Assembly (NCBI GenBank): GCA_023451735.1
Contig: JAEXYH010000083.1
Coordinates: forward strand, 1 to 64,000
Source of the DNA: Pseudomonadota bacterium
GTDB taxonomy: Bacteria; Pseudomonadota; Alphaproteobacteria; Rhizobiales; Rhizobiaceae
Direction: 5' to 3'
DNA length: 64,000 nt
This document shows, piece after piece, positions 1 through 9,313 of this stretch. Each line of letters begins with the position of its first letter. Within the stretch, counting starts at the first letter, position 1. Made by a program: the position numbers and the translations under genes. Under the pieces are notes generated by a model. It saw only the letters and a program-made list of their open reading frames with translations. It did no database searches and was not told the origin of the DNA.

Positions 1-794
<794 letters not shown>

Positions 795-887
795 GATTGA
801 CGCATTGAATTCGCGGTAATCTGGGCCAGCTGAATATTGTGCGGAAGTTCGATCCTCATCAGGGCCATAACAAGACAAGAATATGAT

Positions 888-2021
888 TCACGCCCAGCCC
901 TTCAGAGCTCTGCCAGAGTAGTAGCTAGGCGTTGTCGCACGATAAAGTGGGATGGTCGCTGCACCTAAATGAGGAACTTCGCTCAGATCCGATTTGCGGA
1001 TTTCGGGAGGCTCAACGAAGAAGTCTTCTCCCAGCGTTTCAAGGGAACCCAGCCGCTCGACAATCCGGTTGAGCAGCCAGTCGGGAAGTGACCCTCCGAA
1101 AACAATAGCCGATGGATCGAGCGTCCTTGCAACGGTCAGAGCCAAGCTCCTCAGTTGATCGGTTGCACGGTCCAGCCACTCCAGAACTTGAGGGTGGTCG
1201 GCATAGTCTTCGGTGATGTCGCTGAGCCGGCGTATCACTGCACCATTCATCGCAAGCATCTGACAAAGGTCCTGCCCGGAAGGCCGGCTACTGGATTTTG
1301 GAAACAGTCCGCCAAACTCCCCGGCATTACGGTTGCTTCCCCGATACAAATGTCGCTGTACGACTACACCACCACCGATTCCGTAGGTCAGCCAAACCAT
1401 AGCGAAGTTCGCAAGGTTCCGCCCGACGCCATAATAGAGTTCGGATAAAATCACCGCCTTACCATCGTTTTCGTGGTGCACGGGGTAATCGAAAAACGGC
1501 TGAAAATCCTTGTCGACATCAACATCGTGCCAGCCGGCAAACTGCGGTATCTGAAAGACATGTCCGGGATTGCGCGAGAAATGTCCCGGAAATGAAAGTC
1601 CGCATCCGAGAATCCGCTTTGTATCGATTCCTGCCTTGCGGATGACCTCTCTTGTGCCAGGCTCGGCAATGCTCATGATGGTTTTGAAACTATGGTCGTC
1701 CAGATCCTGACGGATCTCCGCCCTTATCTGCCCATTCAGATCGGCAACACAAATCCTCAGATCGTCAGGGTTGAAATAGACGCCGATGGTGAACAGCCCG
1801 TCAGGGTCTAACTCCAAATCCGTAGAAGGCTTGCCTCTCCCGCCTCCATGCCGACTTGTCTCGGCTTCGCGGATCAAGCCTGCTTCAAGCAGGCTCGATG
1901 TCAAACGCGTCAACGTGGGCGCAGATACATCCATCTCGCGTGAAAGCTCCGTTCGCGACATGCTTCCACGGCCTCGCAGCATCTCTATGAGCCGACGTTC
2001 GTTGTAGCCGAGATTGATCAA
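888..2021 (-). CDS. ROK family transcriptional regulator (NagC/Mlc type)
   Basis: This 377-residue protein starts with a winged helix-turn-helix (residues about 8-60, with SRTELSREMDVSAPTLTRLTSSL) followed by a ROK sugar-kinase-like domain. The ROK signature GIGGGVVVQRHLYRGSNRNAGEFGG is clear. The CxCGxxGC zinc cluster of ROK kinases is absent (the region reads SSSRPSGQDLC), as expected for a repressor rather than a kinase. It is transcribed away from the amino-sugar operon starting at 2317, with a shared 295-bp control region, so it is the likely local repressor responding to an amino sugar or its phosphate. That ligand is inferred from context only. The start is the first methionine and gives normal family length. 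Confidence 0.9.
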   Translation of the reverse strand: MINLGYNERRLIEMLRGRGSMSRTELSREMDVSAPTLTRLTSSLLEAGLIREAETSRHGGGRGKPSTDLELDPDGLFTIGVYFNPDDLRICVADLNGQIRAEIRQDLDDHSFKTIMSIAEPGTREVIRKAGIDTKRILGCGLSFPGHFSRNPGHVFQIPQFAGWHDVDVDKDFQPFFDYPVHHENDGKAVILSELYYGVGRNLANFAMVWLTYGIGGGVVVQRHLYRGSNRNAGEFGGLFPKSSSRPSGQDLCQMLAMNGAVIRRLSDITEDYADHPQVLEWLDRATDQLRSLALTVARTLDPSAIVFGGSLPDWLLNRIVERLGSLETLGEDFFVEPPEIRKSDLSEVPHLGAATIPLYRATTPSYYSGRALKGWA

Positions 2022-2316
2022 CCGTGTCCCCTGTTAGGCCTCTGTTTGTGGCTTATCCCAGATCGGGTCGAGTGGCATCTGATTTGTTTGCCGAGGCGCA
2101 CAATGCCACGGCTATTCACAGCAGATGATGGAAAGAAACCTCTTAGAGTCAGTACGTTACGACATTTATGACAGTTCTATGAAAACGAGCTTGACTTATT
2201 TAGTTACGTAACGAAAATTAAATATCAGCGGATGTGTGTGATCTGAACGCTCGATAAAAAACAAAAATAAAATCGCGCATGACGCCAACGGGAACAAAAA
2301 AAATCTGGAGGCCATT
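2022..2316. promoter_or_regulatory. Divergent promoter/operator region between ROK regulator and amino-sugar operon
   Basis: This 295-bp region is AT-rich near the operon. TTGACT at 2191-2196 is a plausible -35 for the rightward operon. Immediately downstream is the perfect palindrome GTTACGTAAC (2203-2212). Its half CGTAACG (2207-2213) recurs in the opposite orientation as CGTTACG at 2155-2161, about 52 bp upstream. A palindrome inside the spacer of a candidate promoter, with a second half-site about five helical turns away, suggests an operator, presumably for the adjacent ROK protein. The -10 is not clear. Confidence 0.5.
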
Positions 2317-3309
2317 TTGGGCTATTTTCGTACTCTTCTGACGTCGCTTGCCACCGGTGCTGCGATGCTCACTTCGCTGACCGTTGCTCACGCCGAGGGC
2401 ACCGTCGTTGTTTATTCGGCAGCACCCCAGCAGATGATGGATGAGCTGCTGCCGGCATTCGAGAAAAAAACCGGCACAAAAGTCGAGCTAGTCAAGGCAG
2501 GCTCAGGCGAACTGATGAACCGCATCAAAGCGGAAAGTGGCAAGCCGGCGAGCGATGTTATCTGGAGTGTTGACGGTACGGTGATCGACTTCTCTGCTGA
2601 TCTTTTCCAGCCTTACGAGCCGAAGGAAGCGTCAGCAATTACACCGTCGCTTTCGCCAAGCAAAAACTGGATTCCGTTCACGGCTGTTGTCACGGCGTTT
2701 ATCGTCAATCGCGACGCGTTAAAGGGCGCGCCGGCTCCCACGTCTTGGGAGGATTTGACCAAGCCGGAATACAAGGGCCTGATTTCCTCTGCCCGCGCTG
2801 ACCAGTCCGGCTCGGCATATATCCAGCTTTCGACCGTGCTTCAGATTTTCAAGCCGGAAGACAAGGCCTGGGAAATTTACAAGGGCATCCTGGCCAACAC
2901 AGTATTCTCGACGTCTTCGGGCGCTGTGCCACGTTTCGTCAATGATGGTGAGCAGGCAATCGGCATCACGCTCGAGGACGCAGCGCTCCGTTACAAGCTT
3001 GGTCAGGCCCCGGTCGATATCGTCTATCCGAAAGAGGGCACTGCTATCGCGCCTGACGGCATGGCCTTGGTCAAGGGCGCGCCGAATGCCGAGAATGGCA
3101 AGGCCTTTATCGACTTCATCGTCTCGAAGGAAGGCCAGGAAGTCGTTGCCAAACACGGTCGGCGCCCTATCCGCGGCGACGTTGCTGCCAACTCGGTTCT
3201 GCTCCCGCTGTCTGACGTTCCGGACGCAAAATATGACTTCCAATGGGCTGCGGATAACCGTGACCGCGTCATGAAGGCGTGGAACGACGTGATGCTCGAC
3301 ATCCAATAA
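2317..3309 (+). CDS. ABC transporter substrate-binding protein (FbpA/PhnS/AfuA-like)
   Basis: This is a 330-residue periplasmic binding protein. The start is a TTG at 2317, supported by GGAGG at 2307-2311 five bases upstream and by the signal peptide (hydrophobic core to residue 26, cleavage after VAHA). The mature part begins GTVVVYSAAPQQMMDELLPAFEKKTGTKVELVKAGSGELM, typical of the group once called ferric-binding and also including phosphonate and hexose-phosphate binders. The downstream ATPase and double permease complete the importer. All neighbours handle amino sugars, so the ligand is more likely a phosphorylated sugar than iron (inference). A hairpin follows the stop, which usually raises binding-protein expression over the membrane parts. 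Confidence 0.9.
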   Translation: MGYFRTLLTSLATGAAMLTSLTVAHAEGTVVVYSAAPQQMMDELLPAFEKKTGTKVELVKAGSGELMNRIKAESGKPASDVIWSVDGTVIDFSADLFQPYEPKEASAITPSLSPSKNWIPFTAVVTAFIVNRDALKGAPAPTSWEDLTKPEYKGLISSARADQSGSAYIQLSTVLQIFKPEDKAWEIYKGILANTVFSTSSGAVPRFVNDGEQAIGITLEDAALRYKLGQAPVDIVYPKEGTAIAPDGMALVKGAPNAENGKAFIDFIVSKEGQEVVAKHGRRPIRGDVAANSVLLPLSDVPDAKYDFQWAADNRDRVMKAWNDVMLDIQ

Positions 3310-3318
3310 TTGTCGTCG

Positions 3319-3342
3319 GGGTATGGCCTCGTGGCCATGCCC
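3319..3342 (+). terminator. Stem-loop between binding protein and ATPase genes (attenuator-like)
   Basis: GGGTATGGCC (3319-3328) pairs with GGCCATGCCC (3333-3342) around a TCGT loop; one pair is a G-T wobble. No T-run follows, so it is more likely an mRNA-stabilising or partial-termination hairpin than a full terminator. Confidence 0.5.
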
Positions 3343-3413
3343 TGAAACCGTTTTCCAAAATTCAGTTCGGTTGTCCGCAGGCTTTAGGTCCTGTCGGTCC
3401 ACGGGGATCCTTT

Positions 3414-4496
3414 ATGTCCGCAGTCGAAATCACCAGCATCCGCAAGAGTTACGGCGCCACTGTCGCACTGTCGGATATCAATATAACAATTCCGTCGGGC
3501 TCGTTCTTCACCCTGCTTGGACCGAGCGGCTGCGGCAAGACCACGCTCCTGCGCACGATAGCCGGTTTTCATCAGCAGGATAGCGGCAGCATCGCCATCG
3601 CAAAGCAACGGATCGAAGACGTTCCGGCCCACAAGCGTGATGTCGGCATGGTGTTCCAGGACTATGCAGTTTTCCCGCATATCAGCGTTGCCGATAACAT
3701 TGCCTTCGGTCTGAAGCAGCGCAAAGTTGCAAGATCGGAAATTGCGAGCCGGGTTGCTGATATTCTCGATATCGTCCAGTTGAAGCCATACGCAGCACGC
3801 ATGCCGCATGAACTGTCCGGGGGGCAGCAGCAGCGTGTCGGTCTTGCGCGTGCGCTTGTCATCACTCCGCAGGTTCTGCTGATGGATGAGCCGCTTTCCA
3901 ATCTCGATGCAAAGCTGCGTGTCGACCTGCGCCGCGAATTGCGCGCGATCCAGCAGTCGATGAACATCACGACCATCTACGTAACACACGACCAGGAAGA
4001 GGCCCTGGCGATGTCAGACATCGTCTGCGTCATGTATGGCGGCGTCATTCAGCAGGCCGCGGCACCCTGGGATGTCTATAACAGTCCCGCCAATCGTTTC
4101 GTGGCGTCCTTCGTAGGAGCAAACAACTTTCTTGCTCTCTCCAACGATGGTAAGCAGGCTGCAATCGCAGGCATGCCGGTAGCGCTGCCACAACTGTCTC
4201 CGGTGCAAGCCGGTGAAAAGATCGTTGCTGCGGTTCGCCCCGAATATATCGCCGTCAATCCGGCAAGTGATGAGGGTGATCTGGTTCGACTGCCGGTCAA
4301 GATCCGCCAAGTCAGCTTTACGGGTCGCGAGATGGCGGTTGCTGCCACCCTTGCGTCGGGCGAGGAGATCGAAGCCATCACCAAGCCCACCTCCGACATC
4401 ATCGCACTCCATCCGAACGACGAAGCCGTGTTCGCCTTTTCTGCCGGGAAAGTGCAGATCTTCCAAGACGGTGTAACCGGAGCGAGGTTGTTCTAA
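3414..4496 (+). CDS. ABC transporter ATP-binding protein (FbpC/PotA-like)
   Basis: The 360-residue ATPase starts at ATG 3414, which sits behind a GGGGA stretch and begins MSAVEITSIRKSYG at the usual family position; an upstream ATG at 3279 lies inside the preceding gene and is not credible. It has Walker A GPSGCGKTT, Q-loop FQDYAVFPH, signature LSGGQQQRVGLARAL, Walker B LLMDEP and the switch histidine in YVTHDQEEA. A C-terminal TOBE-like domain (AVRPEYIAVNP) follows. It powers the importer made with the flanking binding protein and permease. Its stop overlaps the permease start by one base, indicating translational coupling. Confidence 0.92.
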   Translation: MSAVEITSIRKSYGATVALSDINITIPSGSFFTLLGPSGCGKTTLLRTIAGFHQQDSGSIAIAKQRIEDVPAHKRDVGMVFQDYAVFPHISVADNIAFGLKQRKVARSEIASRVADILDIVQLKPYAARMPHELSGGQQQRVGLARALVITPQVLLMDEPLSNLDAKLRVDLRRELRAIQQSMNITTIYVTHDQEEALAMSDIVCVMYGGVIQQAAAPWDVYNSPANRFVASFVGANNFLALSNDGKQAAIAGMPVALPQLSPVQAGEKIVAAVRPEYIAVNPASDEGDLVRLPVKIRQVSFTGREMAVAATLASGEEIEAITKPTSDIIALHPNDEAVFAFSAGKVQIFQDGVTGARLF

Positions 4497-6181
4497 TGAC
4501 TGCAGCTATCGCAACTCCGAGCTTCTTCGCCGGCCGTCTCAGACGCCCTGGATTCTGGACCGTCATCACGGCACTTGCAGTACTGCTCCTTGCTGTCCTT
4601 CTGCTATTGCCGATCGCCAATGTCCTTGCGATCAGCTTCTTCGACGCGACGACAGGCGATTTTGGCATTTCAAACTACATGCAGGTTCTGACACGCCGCT
4701 TCTACACGGCAGCGCTGTGGAACACGATCGTCATCGGACTTCTGGGCATGCTCGGCGCGTGCCTTCTCGGCATTCCGCTGGCGTTCTGCACATCCCGGTA
4801 TCGCATACGCGGCCGTGCTGTCATTGCCACCTTCGCGGTTCTGGTGCTGTGTGCCCCGCCGTTCATTGGCGCCTATGCATGGATCATGCTGTTCGGCTCC
4901 AACGGCGCCGTCACCAACATCCTCTCCTCCATCGGGCTTCCTGCCCCAACCATTTATGGCATTCCGGGTATCGTGATGGTCTTCAGCCTGAAGTTCTTCC
5001 CGTACATCTACCTGATGACCGAGAATGCGCTCAATACGATCAACAAGTCCTATGAGGACGCAGCCGAGAACCTGGGTTGCACCGCTTTTGAGCGATTTTA
5101 CAAGGTGACTCTTCCACTGATCTTCCCAGCCGTCAGCACCGGAGCCATCATCTGCTTCGTCCTGTCGATTGCCGATTTTGGAACGCCGGCCATTCTGGGA
5201 CGGGGTGTGCGTACACTGGCAACAATCGCCTACACCCAATACACGTCGGAAATGGGCGGCACGCCGACCATGGCCGTCACGGTCTCCATGCTGATGATCG
5301 CGATCTCGATGATTGCACTCCTGCTCCAGCGTCGCATTCTGTCCAAGCGCCGTTATGCAAGCGCCCTGACCAATCGTCCGGGAAAAAAGGCCATGTCGCC
5401 TTTGAAGTCGATCCTGGTGCACGGCTTTTGCTATCTCGTCGTCTTCATTGCCATGCTCCCAGCCTTCACCGTCGTCTACACGTCTTTCCTTGAAACCAGC
5501 GGTCCGGTCTTCACCGGTAATTTCGGCCTGGGTAGCTACGAGAGGATCCTCAGAGATTCACCGCAGGCAATCTACAACAGCTTCGTGTTTGCCCTTGCAG
5601 CCGTCGCTTTGATCGCTGTCGTGTCAGGTCTGTTGTCCTTCATCGTTGTGCGCCGTGACAATTTCGTTTCCGGTTCGCTCGATCTGCTTCTGATGGTGCC
5701 GTATCTCATCCCCGGCGTTGTCATGGCGATCGGTTATGTCGCAACCTTCCAACACCCACCTTTCGATATGACCGGTACGGCGCTGATCATCATTCTTCTC
5801 GTGTTCATCCGTCGTCTTCCTTATGGCGTTCGCTCAACGACATCGATCCTTCGCCAGATCAAGCCATCGATCGAGGAGGCGGCCATCAATCTCGGGGCGT
5901 CGCCGGCGAAGACATTTGCATCCGTGACGGTGCCGTTGATGATGCCAGGCCTAATCATCGGCTCGCTGATGAGCTTCATCACCGCAATCAACGAACTCTC
6001 CTCGACGCTCATTCTCTACACGTCGCGGACGATCACCATGCCGGTCCTCATCTATGTGCAGGTCATCGATGGGGAGTTTGGCACAGCCGCGGCCCTATCA
6101 ACCCTCCTGCTTCTGTCGACCGGTTTGTGCGTGTTCATCGTGTTCCGCTTTTCGGACCGCAAGGAATCGGCTTTCGTCTGA
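4496..6181 (+). CDS. ABC transporter permease, fused double-domain (FbpB/PhnU-V-like)
   Basis: This 561-residue inner-membrane protein contains two homologous permease halves in one chain, about residues 20-280 and 300-555. Each half has a cytoplasmic EAA loop: EDAAENLGCTAFERFYKVTLP in the first and EEAAINLGASPAKTFASVTVP in the second, both contacting the ATPase. Fused permeases are characteristic of the ferric, aminoethylphosphonate and sugar-phosphate branch. The start ATG 4496 overlaps the ATPase stop (TAATG). A stem-loop at 6204-6233 separates it from the next gene. Confidence 0.93.
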   Translation: MTAAIATPSFFAGRLRRPGFWTVITALAVLLLAVLLLLPIANVLAISFFDATTGDFGISNYMQVLTRRFYTAALWNTIVIGLLGMLGACLLGIPLAFCTSRYRIRGRAVIATFAVLVLCAPPFIGAYAWIMLFGSNGAVTNILSSIGLPAPTIYGIPGIVMVFSLKFFPYIYLMTENALNTINKSYEDAAENLGCTAFERFYKVTLPLIFPAVSTGAIICFVLSIADFGTPAILGRGVRTLATIAYTQYTSEMGGTPTMAVTVSMLMIAISMIALLLQRRILSKRRYASALTNRPGKKAMSPLKSILVHGFCYLVVFIAMLPAFTVVYTSFLETSGPVFTGNFGLGSYERILRDSPQAIYNSFVFALAAVALIAVVSGLLSFIVVRRDNFVSGSLDLLLMVPYLIPGVVMAIGYVATFQHPPFDMTGTALIIILLVFIRRLPYGVRSTTSILRQIKPSIEEAAINLGASPAKTFASVTVPLMMPGLIIGSLMSFITAINELSSTLILYTSRTITMPVLIYVQVIDGEFGTAAALSTLLLLSTGLCVFIVFRFSDRKESAFV

Positions 6182-6203
6182 TCGCGCCACGTCGCTGACT
6201 TTC

Positions 6204-6233
6204 CCTACCGGCTCCAGTTGGTGCCGGATAGGA
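6204..6233 (+). terminator. Stem-loop between permease and PP2C-like gene
   Basis: CCTACCGGC (6204-6212) pairs with GCCGGATAGG (6223-6232) with a single-base bulge. There is no T-tract. The GGAGG at its 3' side (6231-6235) lies about 28 bases before the next start and is partly inside the stem. It could attenuate the downstream genes. Confidence 0.4.
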
Positions 6234-6262
6234 GGACTGTCGCCCCAAGGAATACAGTTTTT

Positions 6263-7228
6263 ATGAATATCGAAGCCTTTTCACGCTCCAAATACAAGTC
6301 GGCCGCAAAGCCGGGTGACGACGTCATCCTGATCGAACCAGATAGTGTTCTGGCGGTCTTTGATGGCGCTACAGACCCGACCGGGGCCTTTTATGACGGA
6401 GAAAGCTCCGGCCGGATCGCCGCGCGCAGCGCTGCACAACGCACGGCGCAACTGGCGCTTTCAGGCCAGTTGCAGACGGCAAGCAGCCGCGAAATTTTCC
6501 AGTCGCTGAGCGACAGTGTCCGGAATGCTGCAATTGAACGCAACATCGCCCACCCGCCTTCGACCACCGCCGCAATCGTTGTAAGGTCGACTGAACACTA
6601 CCGCCTTCTGGCGCTTGGCGATACCGGCATCCGCATCAACGGCAAGACCGTCTATCAACACCACAAGCTCATCGATACCGTCAGTACCGCAGCCCGCATA
6701 GCCGTTCATGGCATTCTCTCGGGAAAAATGGGAGATGCTGACGAAGCGGAGATGGCGACCCGCAAGGTTGTTTTCGATGGTCTTGACGCTGCCGTCGAAA
6801 GCGCACGTCTGACGGGTGAAGAAGCGGCAACCGCTATTGCGGCGGCGGTCGCTGCAGCAAAAACGCCCCTTGATGTTGCGGCCAAGTTTCTGAAGGGTGG
6901 AATTCGCACTCAGTTCCATTATGCCAACAGCGCATGTGACATGGGCTACGCCTCGATCAACGGTAAGGACATCATAACGGATGGCGTCACCGACATCCTG
7001 TTGCCGAAGGACGAGGTCGAGAGCATCGAAATCTTTTCCGATGGCTATGTGTCAATTCCGGCGGATGGCATTCATGCCAGCGACTGGGAACGGGAATTCG
7101 AGAGGGTCGAAGCGATCGACTTTCACAAGACTGGCGCATTTCCGGCCGTGAAGGGTTCGACCTCCTTCGAAAGCTGCGATGATCGAACGATCGTTTGTGC
7201 CATCCCGCCGCGCGTAGAAAAGGCCTGA
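6263..7228 (+). CDS. PP2C (PPM)-like protein phosphatase in a transporter operon
   Basis: The protein of 321 residues from ATG 6263 keeps the landmark motifs of metal-dependent PPM phosphatases in order: a first Asp motif VLAVFDGATD (about residues 26-36), STTAAIVV, LLALGDTGIRI, the second Asp motif IEIFSDGYVS and the closing Asp pair SCDDRTIVCAI. The aspartates are the usual Mn/Mg ligands, so it may be active. There is no signal peptide or membrane segment, so it should be cytoplasmic. It lies between the permease and AgaS genes of an amino-sugar operon, which is not a normal PP2C setting. It could dephosphorylate a sugar-phosphate, or a protein of the transporter/regulator set; the sequence cannot decide. 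Confidence 0.72.
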   Translation: MNIEAFSRSKYKSAAKPGDDVILIEPDSVLAVFDGATDPTGAFYDGESSGRIAARSAAQRTAQLALSGQLQTASSREIFQSLSDSVRNAAIERNIAHPPSTTAAIVVRSTEHYRLLALGDTGIRINGKTVYQHHKLIDTVSTAARIAVHGILSGKMGDADEAEMATRKVVFDGLDAAVESARLTGEEAATAIAAAVAAAKTPLDVAAKFLKGGIRTQFHYANSACDMGYASINGKDIITDGVTDILLPKDEVESIEIFSDGYVSIPADGIHASDWEREFERVEAIDFHKTGAFPAVKGSTSFESCDDRTIVCAIPPRVEKA

Positions 7229-7238
7229 AAAGTATCCT

Positions 7239-7270
7239 GATAGCGGTTGTCTCCTCGACCAACTGCTATC
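7239..7270 (+). terminator. Stem-loop between PP2C-like gene and agaS-like gene
   Basis: GATAGCGGTTG (7239-7249) can pair with CAACTGCTATC (7260-7270) with one mismatch. It is the third hairpin at successive junctions in this operon. There is no T-run, so an attenuator or RNA-stability role is more likely than full termination. Confidence 0.45.
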
Positions 7271-7301
7271 CCCAAAACAAAAGCGAACAAGGAAAGCGGT
7301 T

Positions 7302-8381
7302 ATGCGGCCAGAAGAGAGTGCAACCTGGAGCGAGATTTTTGCACAGCCGAAAATCTGGGCGGAGTGGGGTCCTGAACTTGCCATCAAAGCCGAGGAAATC
7401 CGCGGCTGGATCCGGGAAAAACAGATCACCGAGATCATTTTCGCCGGAGCGGGTACCTCCGCCTTCATCGGTGATGCATTGAGCTTTCCCCGGGGAAATT
7501 CCGTCCACGTCCGGGCAATTCCAACGACGGACATTGTCGCATGTCCTCATGACTGCCTTAGAGACGACCCGCAACTTCTCGTCGTGCAGTTCGGTCGTTC
7601 GGGCGATAGTTCCGAAAGCGTCGGCACCCTCGACCTTCTTGATCGTCAGTTCCCGAAAGTTCACAGGCTGAACATCACCTGCAACCCGAAAGGTGCGCTT
7701 GCGACACGTCTACCGGGCGGGACTGGCGAGCAGAAGGTTATCGCGCTGCCCGAAGCCACGCATGACAGCGGCTTTGCAATGACATCGAGCTTTACGACGA
7801 TGCTGCTGTCGGCGCTGGCCTGCATAGACGGCAATGCCGATGCAGCCGAACAGCTTGCGGCGCTGTCGGGGAAAGCCGGCCATCTGCTGCCGATGCTGCA
7901 GCAGATGACGCCTGCTCGCCCGGATCGGGTTATCTTCCTTGGGTCCGGCGCCCTGAAAGGTGTTGCGCGCGAGTCGGCTCTGAAGGTTCTGGAATTGACC
8001 GCCGGCCAGACGATGACCTCGTGGGATAGCACGCTCGGTTTCCGACACGGGCCGAAGGCGGTCATCACCGGTCAGGACCTAGTTGTCGTCATGATCCATC
8101 CGGACAAACACACCTCGCTCTATGACTGGGATGTCGCACGCGAGATCAAGGCGCAATATCCCGAGGTGACGGTTCTGACCTTCGGCGAGGCAGGATGCGA
8201 TGTTGATCTGCGCACGCTGGGAGACGCACGTTGGGAAGCGCCGCTCTACGTTCTTGCCGCCCAGCTCTGGGCTGTCGCCTGGTCCGCAGAGCTCGCGCTC
8301 AATATCGATAATCCGTTCGCAGGCAAAGGTAATCTCTCGCGCGTCGTATCGGGTGTGACGCTTTATCCGGTGCAGGCATGA
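7302..8381 (+). CDS. agaS: SIS-domain amino-sugar-6-phosphate deaminase/isomerase (AgaS-like)
   Basis: This 359-residue protein has two SIS domains. The first contains FAGAGTSAFIGDAL and the serine-rich FGRSGDSSESVGTL phosphosugar-binding loop; the second contains FLGSGALKGVARESALKVLELTAGQ and the conserved FRHGPKAVI. This arrangement matches AgaS, which deaminates and isomerises galactosamine-6-P to tagatose-6-P, rather than GlmS, since no glutaminase domain is present. AAGGAAAG precedes the ATG. Its stop overlaps the following ROK kinase by four bases. With NagA, NagB and a KbaZ-like protein downstream, it supports a role in N-acetyl-hexosamine breakdown. Confidence 0.85.
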   Translation: MRPEESATWSEIFAQPKIWAEWGPELAIKAEEIRGWIREKQITEIIFAGAGTSAFIGDALSFPRGNSVHVRAIPTTDIVACPHDCLRDDPQLLVVQFGRSGDSSESVGTLDLLDRQFPKVHRLNITCNPKGALATRLPGGTGEQKVIALPEATHDSGFAMTSSFTTMLLSALACIDGNADAAEQLAALSGKAGHLLPMLQQMTPARPDRVIFLGSGALKGVARESALKVLELTAGQTMTSWDSTLGFRHGPKAVITGQDLVVVMIHPDKHTSLYDWDVAREIKAQYPEVTVLTFGEAGCDVDLRTLGDARWEAPLYVLAAQLWAVAWSAELALNIDNPFAGKGNLSRVVSGVTLYPVQA

Positions 8382-9313
8382 CCTACGGCGGCATCGATGT
8401 CGGCGGCACGAAAATCGAGGCGCGGCTGTTCAACGAGAATTTCGAGACAGTCGAGCTTCGTCGAATTCCGACGCCAAAGGAGACGCTCTCCGGCTTCATC
8501 GATGCACTTTCCCAACAGGTTCAATGGCTGGAGAAGCTTTCCGGGCAAGGTTGCAGCTTGCCGGTCGGCATTGCTATTCCGGGCCTGATCGATGCCGAGA
8601 CCAGACGGGCATTTACATCGAACCTGCCGGCAAGCGGTCATGACATTCCGGCCCTTCTATCGCAGGCAATCGGCCGCGAGTTGCCGATAATGAACGATTG
8701 TCAGGCCTTCGCACTTTCCGAAGCCAATGGTGGTGCTGGCGACGGTTTCAATACCGTTGTCGGACTAATCATGGGAACCGGTGTCGGCGCAGGTTTGACA
8801 TCAAGCGGCGCTCTCACCCGCCGGCGCAACGGATCGGCACTGGAAATCGGCCACCTCGGCGTGCCGGCCCGGCTGGTGCAGACGCTCGGGCTACCGCTCT
8901 TTTCCTGCGGTTGCGGCAAGATCGGTTGTTTCGAAGCCTACGCCTCGGGCAACGGCCTAGCTGCGCTGGGCCGTTTTCACACAGGGCATCAGGTCAAGGC
9001 GGAGGAAATTGTGGCCGAGGCTGCGGCTGGACATGCCGAAAGCTTGGCCATCCTGTCTGAATGGGCCGAGGTCGTGGCCGAACTGCTGCTGCTAATTCAG
9101 CTCGCTCACGATCCCGACTGCATCGTCCTGGGCGGTGGACTTTCGAGTATCCCCGACGTGATCAGCCTCGTCGAGACGCCGTTCAAGTCCATCCGTCTTG
9201 GCGAGATGCGCCTGCCGGTGATCCGTGTGGCGGTCAACGGTGACAGTTCTGGCGCCCGCGGAGCCGCCATCATGGCGACCCGTATAGAAATTAGTGCGAC
9301 AGGAGATTTGTGA
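8378..9313 (+). CDS. ROK family sugar kinase (N-acetylhexosamine kinase-like)
   Basis: The 311-residue protein has the N-terminal ATP loop GGIDVGGTKIEARLF, the ROK catalytic and zinc regions (EIGHLGV, then SCGCGKIGCFEAYASG) and GLIMGTGVGAGL. There is no DNA-binding domain, so it is a kinase, not a regulator. It probably phosphorylates an N-acetylated amino sugar at C6, feeding NagA encoded immediately downstream. It overlaps agaS by four bases and touches nagA by one base, so the three are translationally coupled. Sugar preference (GlcNAc, GalNAc or other) cannot be read from the sequence. Confidence 0.87.
   Translation: MTYGGIDVGGTKIEARLFNENFETVELRRIPTPKETLSGFIDALSQQVQWLEKLSGQGCSLPVGIAIPGLIDAETRRAFTSNLPASGHDIPALLSQAIGRELPIMNDCQAFALSEANGGAGDGFNTVVGLIMGTGVGAGLTSSGALTRRRNGSALEIGHLGVPARLVQTLGLPLFSCGCGKIGCFEAYASGNGLAALGRFHTGHQVKAEEIVAEAAAGHAESLAILSEWAEVVAELLLLIQLAHDPDCIVLGGGLSSIPDVISLVETPFKSIRLGEMRLPVIRVAVNGDSSGARGAAIMATRIEISATGDL

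Noticed and set aside
2317..6181. Annotation of the first importer as an iron(III) transporter
   Set aside because: The family match alone suggests iron, but every neighbouring gene handles amino sugars. I left the ligand open.
6369..6919. Alternative minus-strand frames within the PP2C-like gene
   Set aside because: The plus-strand frame shows ordered PPM motifs; the minus-strand translations do not resemble proteins.
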